DNA from: Odobenus rosmarus divergens
Lineage: Eukaryota; Chordata; Mammalia; Carnivora; Odobenidae
Direction: 5' to 3'
Length of the DNA stretch: 64,000 nt
Assembly (NCBI RefSeq): GCF_000321225.1
Contig: NW_004450480.1
Location: 4,853,860 to 4,917,859, forward strand
This document shows, piece after piece, positions 32,888-45,223 of the stretch. The notes beneath the pieces are model-generated. The model worked only from the letters and a program-made list of their open reading frames with translations. It was not told the DNA's origin and did no database searches. Position 1 is the first letter of the stretch, and the number at the start of each line of letters is the position of its first letter. Made by a program: the position numbers and the translations under genes.

Positions 32888-34190
32888 ATTCTAGTTTCCT
32901 GTTTATCATAATTTTCCCTTTCAGGTTGCAAGTTTTCATTGGATGTCTAAAGTTTCTTTCTCATCCATTCCAACTTAAGAAAGAGACAATAAATCAGCCG
33001 ACAGGAAGCTTTATGTTCATAAGCAAACTTGCTGACTGGAGGACTTGCCCATGGACTGAGTAGATGAGTAGCCAAACTTTTACTACAGAATTCCTAACTC
33101 ACAGAATGCAAATGTATTTACTATGGGATACCAACACCCAAATTCATGGACCTAGTTCTCTTCAGATCTTTTTAAAGAGGGATTTTCCATTCTCCCTAAA
33201 GGAAATAAGACCCTGGCTAGCAGGCATTTCTCATGCAGGACTGGAGGCGGTTTGGCTCAGTTGATCTTTAACGTCTCAGCTTACTTCGATAGTCTTGTAA
33301 CCACCATTGCTGAGTTTCCACCTTTTCCAGAATTCTGCAGGTTACCTATCTCTCATCCCACAGTTCCTGTCCCTTCTCAGAACTCTCCATTTCCTCCACT
33401 CTGCAATGGCTCTCCTCACCACTGTTTTCATCTTCCAGAAAAATGCCCAAGGACCTTGTCCATTTGTGAGTCTTTCTGTGTTTTTACCACTGCAGGGAGT
33501 TTATACACTTTTCACTTCTTTACCACAATTTTAATGGAGTCTTGGGCAGGAAAACACATAAACACATGAAACCAGTTTGTTTTTCTGAGTCACTTGATAT
33601 GGGACTATTTCATGAGGTGGTCTGGTCTGCATCTCAGGGATAGGAAGGATTTCAGGAGGTTCTATTTTGGGAGATGGAGGCAATCTGAAACTCATGTGCT
33701 GTAATTTAGACAAAGATACATGTGATCAGCCTGATAGGATATAAAGAAATGAGAATTCCCGACTTCGGTTTCTGAATTGGTCACACAAGAAGAGGTGCAA
33801 GGGACTGCTGATAGACTCTTGAAGGAGACAGAGAGAGGTGCATGTACCATGCCATCTAGATGCATAAGAGCTAATGGAAACAAGACAAAGCCCAGAAACA
33901 GGGGAGCATGAAGTTCACCATCGGACCTAACCACCCAGCAAGACTAATGAGGTAAATCTTGGTAGCAGAGAGGTAATATTCTGCAAAATTTTTTTTCTGT
34001 TGGATCGAATGACACATTTATAAGCTCTTCTCACTTCTTCACACCCCAGTTCCTTAGCTCATCTAATGCCATTAATGGTCATTGGCCACAAAATGATCCC
34101 TTAAGAAAAGTAAGTGAGTGAAACAGACTTACTTGCAAAAGGAACATGGAGGGAAAGGAGCCCTATGGGGCTCATTCTTTCCTTTGATAT
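32888..34190. other. Unassigned sequence
   Basis: About 1.3 kb. The overlapping frames at 33252-33569 (+) and 33692-33934 (-) have no recognisable domain and no repeat landmarks are clear. Confidence 0.35.
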
Positions 34191-34191
34191 T

Positions 34192-34480
34192 TAGAAGATA
34201 TTTATTGAACAACTGCTTTGTACTCTATTACATCCTACTAGGATAGCCTTGAGCAAGTTAAAATGAGAATTGAGTGTCTATGCTTTTCTGTGACATGAGG
34301 ATTAAAAATAGTATCTGCTTCCTAGAACTGATGCATGAATTATTAGATTAATGCACATGAAATGCTCAGTAAAGTGTCTGAAATGACTCAAGGCTTAACT
34401 AATCTTATTATTAGGATTAACCAAAGTATCTGTCCTTGGGGATCTCAAGTAGGAGACAAATAGACATGTCAACTAACAAG
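34192..34480 (-). mobile_element. L2 3'-end fragment, split by a MIR
   Basis: AAGATATTTATTGAACAACT and TTTGTACTCTATTACATCCT at the left, and GTATCTGTCCTTGGGGATCT with GTAGGAGACAAATAGACATG at the right, follow the LINE2 3' region in reverse. The two parts are separated by MIR sequence at about 34246-34413, so the L2 was present first. Confidence 0.65.
34246..34413 (+). mobile_element. MIR SINE inserted in an L2
   Basis: CTTGAGCAAGTTAAAATGAG, TCTGTGACATGAGGATTAAA, ATGCACATGAAATGCTCAGT and AGTGTCTGAAATGACTCAAG follow the MIR core and 3' end in forward orientation. Confidence 0.65.
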
Positions 34481-34529
34481 GATATTAAAATATAAAATAG
34501 ATGTTGGAAACATGAAACAGAGGAGTTAA

Positions 34530-34760
34530 ATAGAAAACAATAACAAGATAGTAAGCAGAAGCTCAAATATGCCAATAATTATATTAAATATAACAATTAA
34601 AAGACAAAGATTGTCCCATCTGGATTAAATAGAAACTCAAAAAATATAACGCCTGTAAGAGAAAACCTTAATTAGAAGGACACAGAAAGGAGGAAAATAA
34701 GAGGGTACAAAAAGATATACCATAAAAATAGTAACAAAAAGAAAGCTTGGGGATCAAATA
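34530..34760 (+). mobile_element. Old L1 ORF2 endonuclease-region fragment
   Basis: GCCAATAATTATATTAAATA, ACAATTAAAAGACAAAGATT, GGACACAGAAAGGAGGAAAA and AAAAGATATACCATAAAAAT follow the endonuclease part of an old L1 ORF2 at nucleotide level. It is too decayed for any reading frame. Confidence 0.6.
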
Positions 34761-35104
34761 AGTTTCTCTCTGCATATAGTTATACAAAGGGGAGTGCTAA
34801 GGAGCTGGTAGAATGATTGCTCTCATCAGCTCCTGTTCCAAACTGGATTTTTCAGGTGTCACCATTTCCCAGCTGTGGGAAAGGAGGAGGAAGAGAGTGA
34901 GACACGCACATGCAACATTTTTAGATGCCAGGCTCAGAATCGCACCCATTGTGCTCAAATTCCACTGGACAAAATTTAATCCGATGACTACAGCTAATTG
35001 CTAGGAAGGCCACAAAAATATAGTCACTCTGTCAGCAGCAGCCATGGGCCAGGATGAACTTTTGTGAGGAGCAATTCTCTTAGTAAATAAAAGACTTTTT
35101 ATTA
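34761..35104. other. Unassigned sequence
   Basis: No recognised feature. Confidence 0.35.
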
Positions 35105-35260
35105 ATATGAGGAGAATGGATATTTCAATGTCCCATTTCACAGGAGAAGAAATTGGGCTTCAGAGAAATATGTTAAACTTACCACCCTCATCAAACTAAT
35201 AACTGGAAGGCCCCAAGTCCTTGGCTGTCAGATTCCAGGGCCCTTGCTCTTCTTCAGTTG
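35105..35260 (-). mobile_element. MIR SINE, reverse
   Basis: TCCCATTTCACAGGAGAAGA, AATTGGGCTTCAGAGAAATA and ACTAATAACTGGAAGGCC follow the MIR core in reverse. Confidence 0.7.
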
Positions 35261-36660
35261 TTATATAGCCCCTGCACCTCCTTTCAACATCCGTTCATTT
35301 ATTCACCTCTCACTGGGTTTGGAAGCCAACTTGAAAAGCCAGGAGAATAGCAGAGCATCAGAAGAACCCACCAAGCTAAGAAAGAGCCCACCACCCTACA
35401 TTACAGGCCAATAAGTACACTGTAGGAGGTTGCACCAAGCAAGGCCAATGGCATCCCAGCAGGATCCCAAACTGGGCAACACTTCTTTCTGGAGAATGCA
35501 AAGCCCATGCAAAGAGCAATGTGTACACTACTCTTTCATTTTTGGTAGTGGGGGGGGGGTTGCAAATTGTGAAGAAATGCAGCAAAAAGTCAAATAGGAA
35601 ATTTTGCTTTCTTATTTCACTATATCTAATAAACTAAATTCTATAAAATTTTCATAGGAATCACTATCATTTTGAAAGCATGAGAAAAAGGAATCTGTTC
35701 AACCAGAAAGGGCATGTAGAATTAATACAGTATAGAACTAGTCCTCAAATTTTGAGAACTCCAGAAGCCACAAGGTATTTGCAAAGTAGCTAGCAAAAGT
35801 GAAGGAAAGAGGCAAGGGAAGAGAAAGAAAGAAGAATGGACATGGAGACTGCTTCACGAGCATATTCTTGATTTTAAACTGTCTTGATTTGGGATGCCTT
35901 TTTAGTTTCCCTCCAGAGTTTTGTCCATAGTGATGCTCTTATTTCAACTCTCCAAAAATGTCCCTAAGCCTGAAAAGACCTGATGGGTTAATTTTGGTTG
36001 CCAGGGAAACTGCCTGGATTTGCATAGACTCTCGCTGATTCTGGAACGCAATACCTGGCAGCTGGGAGGGCCCACAAGAGTACTGGTTTCCAAAGACCAC
36101 AGCCCCACACCATCCACCTTCTTTCTATTTCCAGATCCAGCCAACTTGACTCTCATATCCTCTAGATTCTGAGCTGTTCCTGGGGTCGGGGGGACGGGAG
36201 GCAGGGGGAAACTCCTGGGGGAAATGGGGGTGACACACCCTGAGTCCTGCTTTATGACACATTAATTTTAGTAATACATGGGCCTTACCTGCATAGTCAG
36301 GAATCCTGTGCTACCTTTTTTTTGTTTTTGGTTAGATTTATTTTTTACCTTTTAAAGCACATCAATATGATTTCATACCAGAGATAATCTGACAAAATAA
36401 AACCAAGGTGATGATTGGAGAGGTAACTGTTGTTTTCCAACTCTGTGTCCCCTACAAGTGACATATCTATATTCATTATTTTTTATTATTCATTTTAATA
36501 GTTTTCAAATCTGTTCTTAAAATCAGCCAAAGAATACAAGAGATCAGAGGGAAATGATGAAATGGTGAAATGACAAGATGCAAATGGAAATGGTTACTAT
36601 CTGTAAGTCTACTTGATTAAAAACAAAGTCAAGATTCCCTCTTGGGGGAGAAGGGGATAA
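35261..36660. other. Unassigned sequence
   Basis: About 1.4 kb with no recognised gene or repeat; a pure G-run lies at about 35551-35559. The last bases form the flank of the RPL17 retrocopy. Confidence 0.35.
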
Positions 36661-36704
36661 AAACTCTTACAGTACAGCTCTTCCCCCTAAGCAGCCTGAG
36701 GTGA

Positions 36705-37268
<564 letters not shown>

Positions 37269-37352
37269 ATTCTGCAGAATAAATGCAAATAAAAAACAAA
37301 ACAAAACAAAAACTCTTACGGTACATACTTATGTTTAAATTCTACTTATGTT

Positions 37353-37536
37353 GGGATGACTAGGTGGTTCAGTTGGTTAAGTGTCCGACTCTTGATTTTG
37401 GCTCAGGTTATGATCCCATGGTGGTGAGATGGAGCCCCGTGTCAGGCTCCTGCTTAAGATTCTCTCTCTCCCCCTCTGCCCTTGCCCTCTCCCTCACTAA
37501 TATAAATAAATAAGTTAACTAATTAATTAGTTAATT
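37353..37536 (+). mobile_element. CAN-SINE, older subfamily, forward
   Basis: Forward element beginning GGGATGACTAGGTGGTTCAG and continuing GTTAAGTGTCCGACTCTTGA, GGTTATGATCCCATGG, a CT-rich body and an AATAAATAAG tail. The GTCCGACTC..GATTTTGGCTCAGG form marks an older subgroup than the GTCTGCCTTCGGCTCAGG copies. Perfect 15-bp duplications AATTCTACTTATGTT flank it at 37338-37352 and 37537-37551. It lies only 13 bases beyond the RPL17 retrocopy. Confidence 0.94.
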
Positions 37537-37551
37537 AATTCTACTTATGTT

Positions 37552-38049
37552 AAGTTCTCCAGATGTTGGTTTTGAAGGAACAATGGAAAGAGGAAAAAAT
37601 ATTGTATTCCTCTCTCTGAGCCTGTTCTATAAATTCCAAGATGGAAAGTATTAAAATTCCATTGAGTTAAATTATGTGAAGGTAATGTGGCCCCAAGTAT
37701 TTTATCACTTAACCTTTTAAGGGCATCAATTTCCTCATCAGTGAAAGGTGCAAGAAGCATTGACTTTCTAAGCCTTTTTTACTCTGAAATATTTTATCTG
37801 AAAAATTACGATCTTATGACTTCCTAAGTCGTTTTTACTCTGAAATATTATGATTTTATCTATGATTTTATTATGGTCTCACTCCTAGTTATCAGGGAAA
37901 AGGACATTCTGAAAGCAGCTATTAGACCCAAACGTGGCTGCTATTTTTTGTCCAGAAATACGGCATAGGAAACATATATTGTTTTTGCTGCCCATTATCT
38001 ACTTGTCCTTCTTTTCGCTGTACTTTTTTCATTTAGGAAGGTCATCCCT
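37552..38049. other. Unassigned sequence
   Basis: No recognised gene or named repeat. Confidence 0.35.
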
Positions 38050-38375
38050 CTAGAACTTCCATTCAAGGTGGTTCTGGTGGAATTGCCCGAACCTTTGCTT
38101 GGGTCTGGATTGAAGTGTGGTTCAGTACCACCAATCAGAACATAACCTGCTTCTCTCCACAGCAATAGGTTCAGGGACAAGTTATATGATCTAATAAGGG
38201 CCAATAACAGGCAAAGAAACTTTCATAGGTAGTGCTTTAAGGAGCCATGCTATAGCTTCCTTTCCATTATAAGGGAAGATTCTAGAATCTAGTGAATTCT
38301 ACCCCAGAACTTTTTGGTTACATGAGCCAATAAAGTCTCTTTGGGCTTAAGTCATTGTGGGTCAGATTTTCTCCT
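38050..38375 (+). mobile_element. Ancient interspersed repeat, family not named
   Basis: CACCAATCAGAACATAACCT, AATAGGTTCAGGGACAAGTT, CTAATAAGGGCCAATAACAG and the end TACATGAGCCAATAAAGTCT with GGGCTTAAGTCATTGTGGGT match a widespread old mammalian repeat whose 3' end reads GAGCCAATAAA..CTTAAG. The segment at 49640-50040 looks related. I believe it is LTR-like but do not name it. Confidence 0.4.
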
Positions 38376-38789
38376 ACTTGCATCAGCAATAACCTTAAAT
38401 GATGCACATAGAATACCTCAAATTTAAGCACTGGAGGAGCAAGATAGAATACTGAAATGAAGACCAGGTCAAACATATTTTTGGTATTCTAGAGTCCACT
38501 AAAAATTTATTCCCTGCAAGTGTGGCAAGAGAATGCTTAATTTGAAGCTGAACAAATAAATGTAAAGGTCCCTCCTCGATATTTTTCACTTAGTCACTGC
38601 CATCAGCAAATATAATGATTGCCTTGGCTAACTCCTCAGCCCAGCCTTGCCCAGTTTCTGTGATGAATCGAGCTTCAGTGTGGGGAACCATAAGGTCCCT
38701 CACTGATGATTTCATATCCTGGTGACTGTAACCAGGTTGTCACTTTCAAATGTCACAACAGGAAATAATCCAAGGGATAACCAAATCTT
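38376..38789. other. Unassigned sequence
   Basis: No recognised feature. Confidence 0.35.
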
Positions 38790-38920
38790 ACATTTGAGAC
38801 CTCAAGTTTAAAGAATCTGAAACCCAGAAACATTAAGAGACTTGCCCAGGAACACAGTACTAGGAAAGACCAAGATTTGGACTAGAACTTGGTTCTCCAG
38901 CTGCCTGATCAATAAAGCAC
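38790..38920 (-). mobile_element. MIR SINE, reverse
   Basis: AAACCCAGAAACATTAAGAG, ACTTGCCCAGGAACACAGTA and TTGGACTAGAACTTGGTTCT follow MIR in reverse, including the tRNA-derived end. Confidence 0.75.
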
Positions 38921-39159
38921 ATCCAGTTAAGCAGGTCCAGAGTATATCAGGATTACTATATCCGGAAATCAGTTTTGCTGCTTAATGGAGAAAGATGTAT
39001 ACTTTTCTCTACTCATCAAGGCATCTTGTTGAGCTTAATGGGCAAAAGAAATTCAAAATGTCAAGACAACCTTTAAATAATTCCAAGTCAACCCCTGTGC
39101 TGATCTGAACTCCTCCATCTCTAAATGGCAAATCACAAGAGCAACACACTTCTTAAGGC

Positions 39160-39275
39160 TTTAGTTTCTTCGACTTTGTTAAGGTTTTGATTCTCTATTT
39201 GTGAAATGAGAAGAACAGCACCTTTGCCCTAAGACTCTTTCAAAGACAATGTGAGACAATACAATTCAGCTGCTG
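39160..39275 (+). mobile_element. MIR fragment, forward
   Basis: GATTCTCTATTTGTGAAATG, AGAAGAACAGCACCTTTGCC and CAAAGACAATGTGAGACAAT follow the MIR core. Confidence 0.6.
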
Positions 39276-40584
39276 CCCAGATCTACAATATCAGTACTCT
39301 CCAACATGATCATCTCTCTCAGTACTATTTGTAATGGTATTATTACTCTATGACTAAACCTAGGAAAATGCCCTTAAATAAGAGTAATGCCTAACTGCAT
39401 ATTCTTTGCTCAACAATAACTAAAACATGCTTTGCTTTCAATTGCTTTAATTAATTAAACTCTTATTAGAATAATGTTCTTGTATAAATGTAAGCATGCT
39501 CAGAAACTCTTTGTTGAATAGTATCTTTCAATTGGACTGGGGCTTCATTAAATCACCCCTGTGATTAGCTCACTAAGCCAATAGAACCAGCTTTTCTTAG
39601 AATTGCATTGATAAGAGATAAGGATTTGCATAGCATTTCTGTATCTTTATAATACACTAAGTTTATTCTGTTGACTAGTTTTTTATAAAAATGTTTTCTT
39701 ATATACTTTCTAGTCACTAAGCAGAGAGAAAATAAAATGAAAATGGCATAGTTTCCTAATATGATTGAAAGGAAAGTGTGTCTAAAAACCCTTAGAGCCC
39801 CAGAAGCATCAATGCAAAACACATCTGGTGATAAACCCACTCTATTATTTTTGAATAACAAGAGGACTGTGCAATTTAATTCAAATAAATAGAAAGCATT
39901 CTGTACACAGATTAAATGCTATATTTTTTACTGTTGGACACTATACACTGTTAAAATGGTCCCTCTTGACCCAGGTAGAAAGAATGTGGTAGGAAATAAC
40001 ACATTCCTTTTGGTGTAAAAACAAAAGTAAATGTCTTTACTTGTATCCTTGAGAGAGTATGCCAACACATAACACAGTGGTCATCTACCATTAGTTTAGC
40101 TAGCCCTTACAATGAGGACTTGGCAGGAAGAGGCTAAGTTCTTAATCCATGAAAATATATTTTCTGAAAAGCCATTTGTATTATATTTTCCTCTATATTT
40201 TCAATAGGATATAGAGAAAGAAAGGAAAAAAGGAAAATTATTTTCTGAAAGGAAATGGAGCAGAGACCCATAGAAATGCAAAACCCCACAGACATATTCA
40301 AGATGGTTCTGGTAATGAGAATTCAGCAGCTTGGTCCTTCCATTCTTAAGCTTCTTAATCATGTAGGCTTCTCTCCCCTTGATTAGAAAAATAACGTAGA
40401 AAACTTGAAAGGTTTAAGCAAGCACAAACCACCCCAAAATAACCAGTGTGATCTTTCTGGAATATGTCCTTTAATGAATTTTTCTATGTCTACAAAATCA
40501 TGACAAATAGTCATAATCTTTTTTTTTTTGCTTGCTTTTAAGTAATTACACTATCATGACAATGATTTTCTTACCATATTGTTT
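39276..40584. other. Unique-looking sequence, TAATTA-rich at 39400-39600
   Basis: About 1.3 kb without a named repeat. The stretch at 39400-39600 contains TTTCAATTGCTTTAATTAAT, TAAACTCTTATTAGAATAAT, TTCATTAAATCACC and TGTGATTAGCTCAC. Many TAAT cores in repeat-free DNA make it a second candidate conserved non-coding element. Confidence 0.3.
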
Positions 40585-41065
40585 TTAATGGCTTCTCACT
40601 ACCCCCACCCCCTTGCTATCGCATTGATTCAAAGCACCACCATCTTTCACCTGGATTGTTGCAAATCTCCTAATTGGTTTCCCTGCTTCCCAACCTTGCC
40701 CACTTCAGTATATTCTCAACCAGCCAGAGAAATAGCGTTTAAACCCATGTCAGATAGGCTCTTCTTTGCTCAGAACCTTCCAGTTACACTTAGAGTAAAA
40801 GACAAAAATTTAATATGCCTCCCCAAACATCCTCAACTTTCTTTTCTGACTTCATATCTTATTAGCTTCATCCTTATTCATTCTGTACCAGCTGCACGGC
40901 TTCTGTCCATGGAATATACCAGGCATGATCCTAACTCAGGGCATGAGGATATGCTATTCCTTCCATGTTTTTCTCCCAGACACCACATACCTCTCTCCTT
41001 TCTCTCAGGATTTCACACCTGCCTCTCTCTCACTACAACTTCTTTGGCTACCTTAACTAAAATTG
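40585..41065 (+). mobile_element. L2 fragment, forward
   Basis: ACCATCTTTCACCTGGATTG, TTGCAAATCTCCTAATTGGT, CCTTCCAGTTACACTTAGAG and TTTCTGACTTCATATCTTAT are in the order of the LINE2 3' region. A 179-codon frame at 40579-41118 crosses it but corresponds to the repeat, not to a cellular gene. Confidence 0.8.
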
Positions 41066-41289
41066 CAGTACGATTGAGCTGCAGGCAACTGAGCCTGAAG
41101 CCACTGGGAACCCCCTGAGAGACCTCGTGGAACATGCCTCAGATTTGTTTTCCCGAGGTGCAAGGAAACTGAGGTATTGACCCTTTCCGGCTCTCTCCTG
41201 GAGTCAGAGCATACCCTCAACAGAGAGACACACAGAGAGCCATCAGCAGGTGTGTGGGCTGTGTGCAGAGATCTCTGGTGATGATGGAG

Positions 41290-41580
41290 GGGCTTGACAG
41301 CCGCACGGCAGAATCAACACCTAACTGCCTGTTCTGTCTCCAGTCTTGCTCCATCCCATCCATTCCAATGACTGCTCCCAAAGTGATCCTTCTAAAATAC
41401 CAAATAGATCAAGTTATTCACCTGCTTAAAATCTGTCCATGGCTCCCCACTGCTTTCAGAATACAATCCAAATAGACTGGCCTGACATTTTCCTCTCAGC
41501 CACTCGTCTAGCTTTGTCTCCCACCTTTCCAGCATTCAAATCAGCCTCTAGGCACCATACTAACTGCAGATTCTCTCTTG
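41290..41580 (+). mobile_element. L2 fragment, forward, second copy
   Basis: TCCATCCCATCCATTCCAAT, AAAGTGATCCTTCTAAAATA, ACCTGCTTAAAATCTGTCCA and TGGCTCCCCACTGCTTTCAG repeat the same part of LINE2 as the copy at 40585-41065. It is therefore a separate insertion and not its continuation. The 224 bases between them are unassigned. Confidence 0.82.
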
Positions 41581-41644
41581 AACCACCCTCGGGAGGTCTC
41601 CAGACACACACAGACACAGCAATCCTGTCTGAATGCTACTCTTA

Positions 41645-41775
41645 AATATCAACACACATATATTGGACTAGCTACTATATATAGGCTGGGCACTGTGCTA
41701 GACCCTGCAGATACACTGAGGAACAGATCACAGTTGCTGTCTTCAAAAAGCTAAGTGTCTAAAATCCACACAATT
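41645..41775 (-). mobile_element. L2 3'-end fragment, reverse
   Basis: GGCTGGGCACTGTGCTAGAC, CCTGCAGATACACTGAGGAA and TGTCTTCAAAAAGCTAAGTG follow the LINE2 3' end in reverse. It lies between two forward L2 parts. Confidence 0.7.
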
Positions 41776-41995
41776 CTTTTACCCTCTTTCATATCTTGCT
41801 TTCCCCCTAAGCACTTAACTATTTTACATACTATATTTATTTTACTTATTTGTCTATTGGCTGTCTGTCTTACTAGAATACAAGTTTTGTAAAGACAGAG
41901 ATTTGTATTTGTTCCCTTGAATCTCAAGTGTCCAGAATGGCACCTTGTACATAATAGGAGAGGGGCCCAATAAATATTTGTGGAATGAGTTATTT
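41776..41995 (+). mobile_element. L2 3' end, forward
   Basis: CTAAGCACTTAACTATTTTA, GTCTTACTAGAATACAAGTT, TTGTAAAGACAGAGATTTG and CAATAAATATTTGTGGAATG are the LINE2 3' terminus. It may be the end of the copy begun at 41290, interrupted by the reverse copy. Confidence 0.8.
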
Positions 41996-42059
41996 ATTAA
42001 AATTACTTAATGAATATATTCATAGCATTTTCTTGTGTTTGTACTTTGCCAACCACCTA

Positions 42060-42370
42060 CTTTGGGCCACTTAAGGTTACTTCCTTTTCTAACTTTTTAA
42101 ATAAATGACACTTTAGTGAAACTCCATATACATCTCTGCCCATTATTTCCTTACCTTCAATTCCCAGAAGTGAAGTTGTCGGGCCAAACTGGTTTACAAT
42201 TCAATATCAATATATGCAAGGCAATATTTGCTCCTTCACACACTGACACTGGATATAATAATTTTTCTAGCCAATTTGACAGGTTAAAAAAGTGGCATTT
42301 CATTGCAGTTTTAATTTGCATATTTTTGCAAGTCACATTAGTTTTTTAAAATATTTGCTGTGGGCTGTCC
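42060..42370 (-). mobile_element. Old L1 fragment, reverse
   Basis: GAAGTGAAGTTGTCGGGCCA, TTCTAGCCAATTTGACAGG and TTAATTTGCATATTTTTGCA follow the ORF2 C-terminal region of an old L1 in reverse. Confidence 0.6.
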
Positions 42371-43864
42371 TATTTTATGTGGTTTTCTAAGACGGGCATG
42401 GAGAAGTAATTACTAAAAGAACCACACTGGAGTCCATTTGGTCTTCTCTTGGTCTTTACCTATTTTATATCAAAGACTGACTAAAAAAACTCCATACTTG
42501 GAGATGATGGGATAGTTGGATGGCTAATGATGTCATATTTGGAAGACACCACACCATTTTGTTCATACATCCAACGGAACAGATAAACCTTTGAGCAGGC
42601 TACCCTAAGATGGAACAGTATCCAAGACAGCTTCTACTTGGGACTTTAGTGAGAAGCTCAACATTGCACTGCTTCCAAGTTCAGAAAAATCTGCTTCCAA
42701 GCTCAGAAAGCTGCTTAGAACTCCTGTCACCTGTGATTCTCTCCATCTTTCAGTAGTAACAAGCAAACCAAGAGCCCAGAAATCCAAGGTACTTTTCTTT
42801 TTTTATTTACTTTTTAAAAAATATCTTGGTCTAATTTTTGTTCCCAGAATAAATACAGGAAGGCAGAGTGAGATATGTTACATCACCTTGAAAGATGCCT
42901 CTCTCTTTTTTCTTAACTCTGAGGCAAAATCTGCTGTACATGGATAGCTAAGACTTCAGCACAGTGTTCTGAAATTCAGGCCCACCACACTGGCCAATCC
43001 CATTCTGTGAGAATCAATACCTCCATGCATCATGGAGGCATGCTAAGCCCTGGGCATGCTATCCATGCCTAACACAGCCCTCATTGGTACCAGTGCATGT
43101 TTTCAATGAATCACATCATGATTCTGGCTGCAGAAAGCCAGGATTGATGCTTATTTTAGAAAGCCAATTTCTCTTTCTGGTTTAAACATTTATTAGCAAA
43201 AGAACATCATCAAAGCAAGTCGTGCTATGATATCAACTAGCTTAAGCAATCTTGAGGTGAATTTTTCTTTAACGTTTTCTCAGAATTCCTCCCTTTTATG
43301 AATTTGCTTGAAAAGGTAGATTATATTCAAAAGTCTTCTTAAGGAAAACATATTTTTCTTATGTTCTGAGTTTTTTAAAGCAGACCCTTAATTTTCAGAT
43401 CTTCATTGAAGGACAGGTTTTCCCTTGGATCACAGGAAAAATAATCTTTCTCCTCAATTTCTAGGTTAGCCAAATTTTGAGACTGTGTCTTATCAAAGTG
43501 ATCTGTATGAAAACAAGAGAAGCTGTCCCCACTCTCTGTGCCAAACTCATGCTCAACCTCCACTGATGCTAATGAGAATAACAGCTGAAAGGTCCCAAAG
43601 GAACACCACACAGACACTGAATTGCGTTCCTTCTGCATTTGGGATGACATTTAAATGAAACCTGCAGCTGTTTAGAATGTGGTTAGGAAGATTTCCCATG
43701 GACTTTTTTTCAGACCTCTGGGGCGTTTATAATGAGGCTCGGTCTAAGATTCAGGGGAAAGAAATCAAACCACATGAACCTCAACCTCACCTGGAAAAGT
43801 TCAAGAAATGTTCAGAATATAAACTGCAGAATGGACCTTAGATCAGCGACTCACAACTTGAGCA
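42371..43864. other. Unassigned sequence
   Basis: About 1.5 kb. The 91-codon minus-strand frame at 43375-43650 has no recognisable domain. No named repeat is evident. Confidence 0.35.
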
Positions 43865-44140
43865 CTTTGCTTCATTCATATATTCCTTCATCAAATGAAC
43901 ACTTGTTTTAAGTACATACAATATTCCAGATAAGAAATTAGATGCCTCGGAGAATGTGGCTAATATGTTAATGAGGGAGATACTCAAAATGGAACTAAAT
44001 AGCAATTAGTGGAAGGTGTACAGAAGGAAAATAAGAGGGTGCTGTGTTAGAGGATAGCTGAGACAGATGTGCTTTAATTAGGGCGGTCAGGGAGAGCTTC
44101 CAGGAAGAGGAGATATTTGAGTAGAGATGTTAAAAATGAG
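43865..44140 (-). mobile_element. L2 fragment, reverse
   Basis: TTCATATATTCCTTCATCAA, AGGTGTACAGAAGGAAAATA, AGGGCGGTCAGGGAGAGCTT and GAGATATTTGAGTAGAGATG follow LINE2 in reverse. Confidence 0.72.
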
Positions 44141-45212
44141 AGGGTGCTGCTTATTCAAATTGTTTTTTATTCACAATATTGTAGCAACTCAGAACCTCAG
44201 GGGTCTTACTTAATAGTGTCAGTATTTCCTTCTTGTCTGAATGGACACCCAGCTGTTAAATTTCCCTGCTAACTTTAGAGGACCAGATGTCCCCTGTTGC
44301 CTGCCATTCTAAGGGCTTAGAAGATAGTTGTGGACTAAGGGTTAATAGAACCCTTTTCCCTTCTGCATAAGAACTCAACCTTTTGGTTAATTCTCTAGCT
44401 CTGTTCCCCCTAGTAACCAGATAAGGGTAATGTCACCTGTTGCTAGGCAACCTTGCTAATGATAAAATGATTCCACATTGGAAGATTACATTTAGACTGG
44501 GAGAAGTATGTCTATTTGATAGGGGGTCATAGCTATGGGCTTTGCTGAGTAGGGTTAGTACTCTTATAACTGGGCATGACCCTTGCATGGACCCTGGAAA
44601 TTCTGCCTCTACTATAATTACAAGAGATATTGGGTCCTTAGGGGCCAGGGCTGCTCACACACCTGTTCTATGTGGTCTCCTCGCACCCGAGCGATTGCCC
44701 TAGGAGAGGCCCTAATAACCATATGACCTAATAACCATAACCTAATAACCACATAACTGTCATGTGGACACTGCAAGTATTTTTACCGAAGAAGAACACA
44801 TGCTGCTGTCCTCCTGGGAGCTTTGGATTCTGAATCCCAACCTTCTTAGGAGGCTAAAGCCTCCTGTGGCCTAGAGTGGGTTGTGAATCCGACTGTTTGA
44901 ACCCAAGAAAACCCCTAGGAAGCTTGCAGAGCAATACTTAGTGGAAATGGAAGCTTTAGAGCATTGCGAGTTTGGGGAGCAAAAGCCAAATGCAGAGTGA
45001 TGGTCCTGAGTTGGGAGGAAAGCAACAAAATTAATCTCCACCTGAAATTTATTCCTCTTCCTGCTGTTTGCATAGCCTTCTCTTTTCATTGATTATATTA
45101 CCAGCCATTTGGTGAGACGCTATAGAAGACACTGAAACATTGACTAGTATCTGTTCTGGTCTGTGATTCCCAGTCTCTTGGATTTCATGGCATAACAAAC
45201 ATTCAAAAATAC
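44141..45212. other. Unassigned sequence with a small tandem repeat
   Basis: About 1.1 kb without a gene. At 44709-44756 a unit of the form CTAATAACCATA recurs three times with variable spacers (CTAATAACCATATGAC, CTAATAACCATAAC, CTAATAACCACATAAC). Confidence 0.4.
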
Positions 45213-45223
45213 TGAAGAAGCAG

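Noticed and set aside
40579..41118. 179-codon open frame, the longest in the window
   Set aside because: It lies along an L2 fragment and its translation has no domain I recognise; the length is fortuitous.
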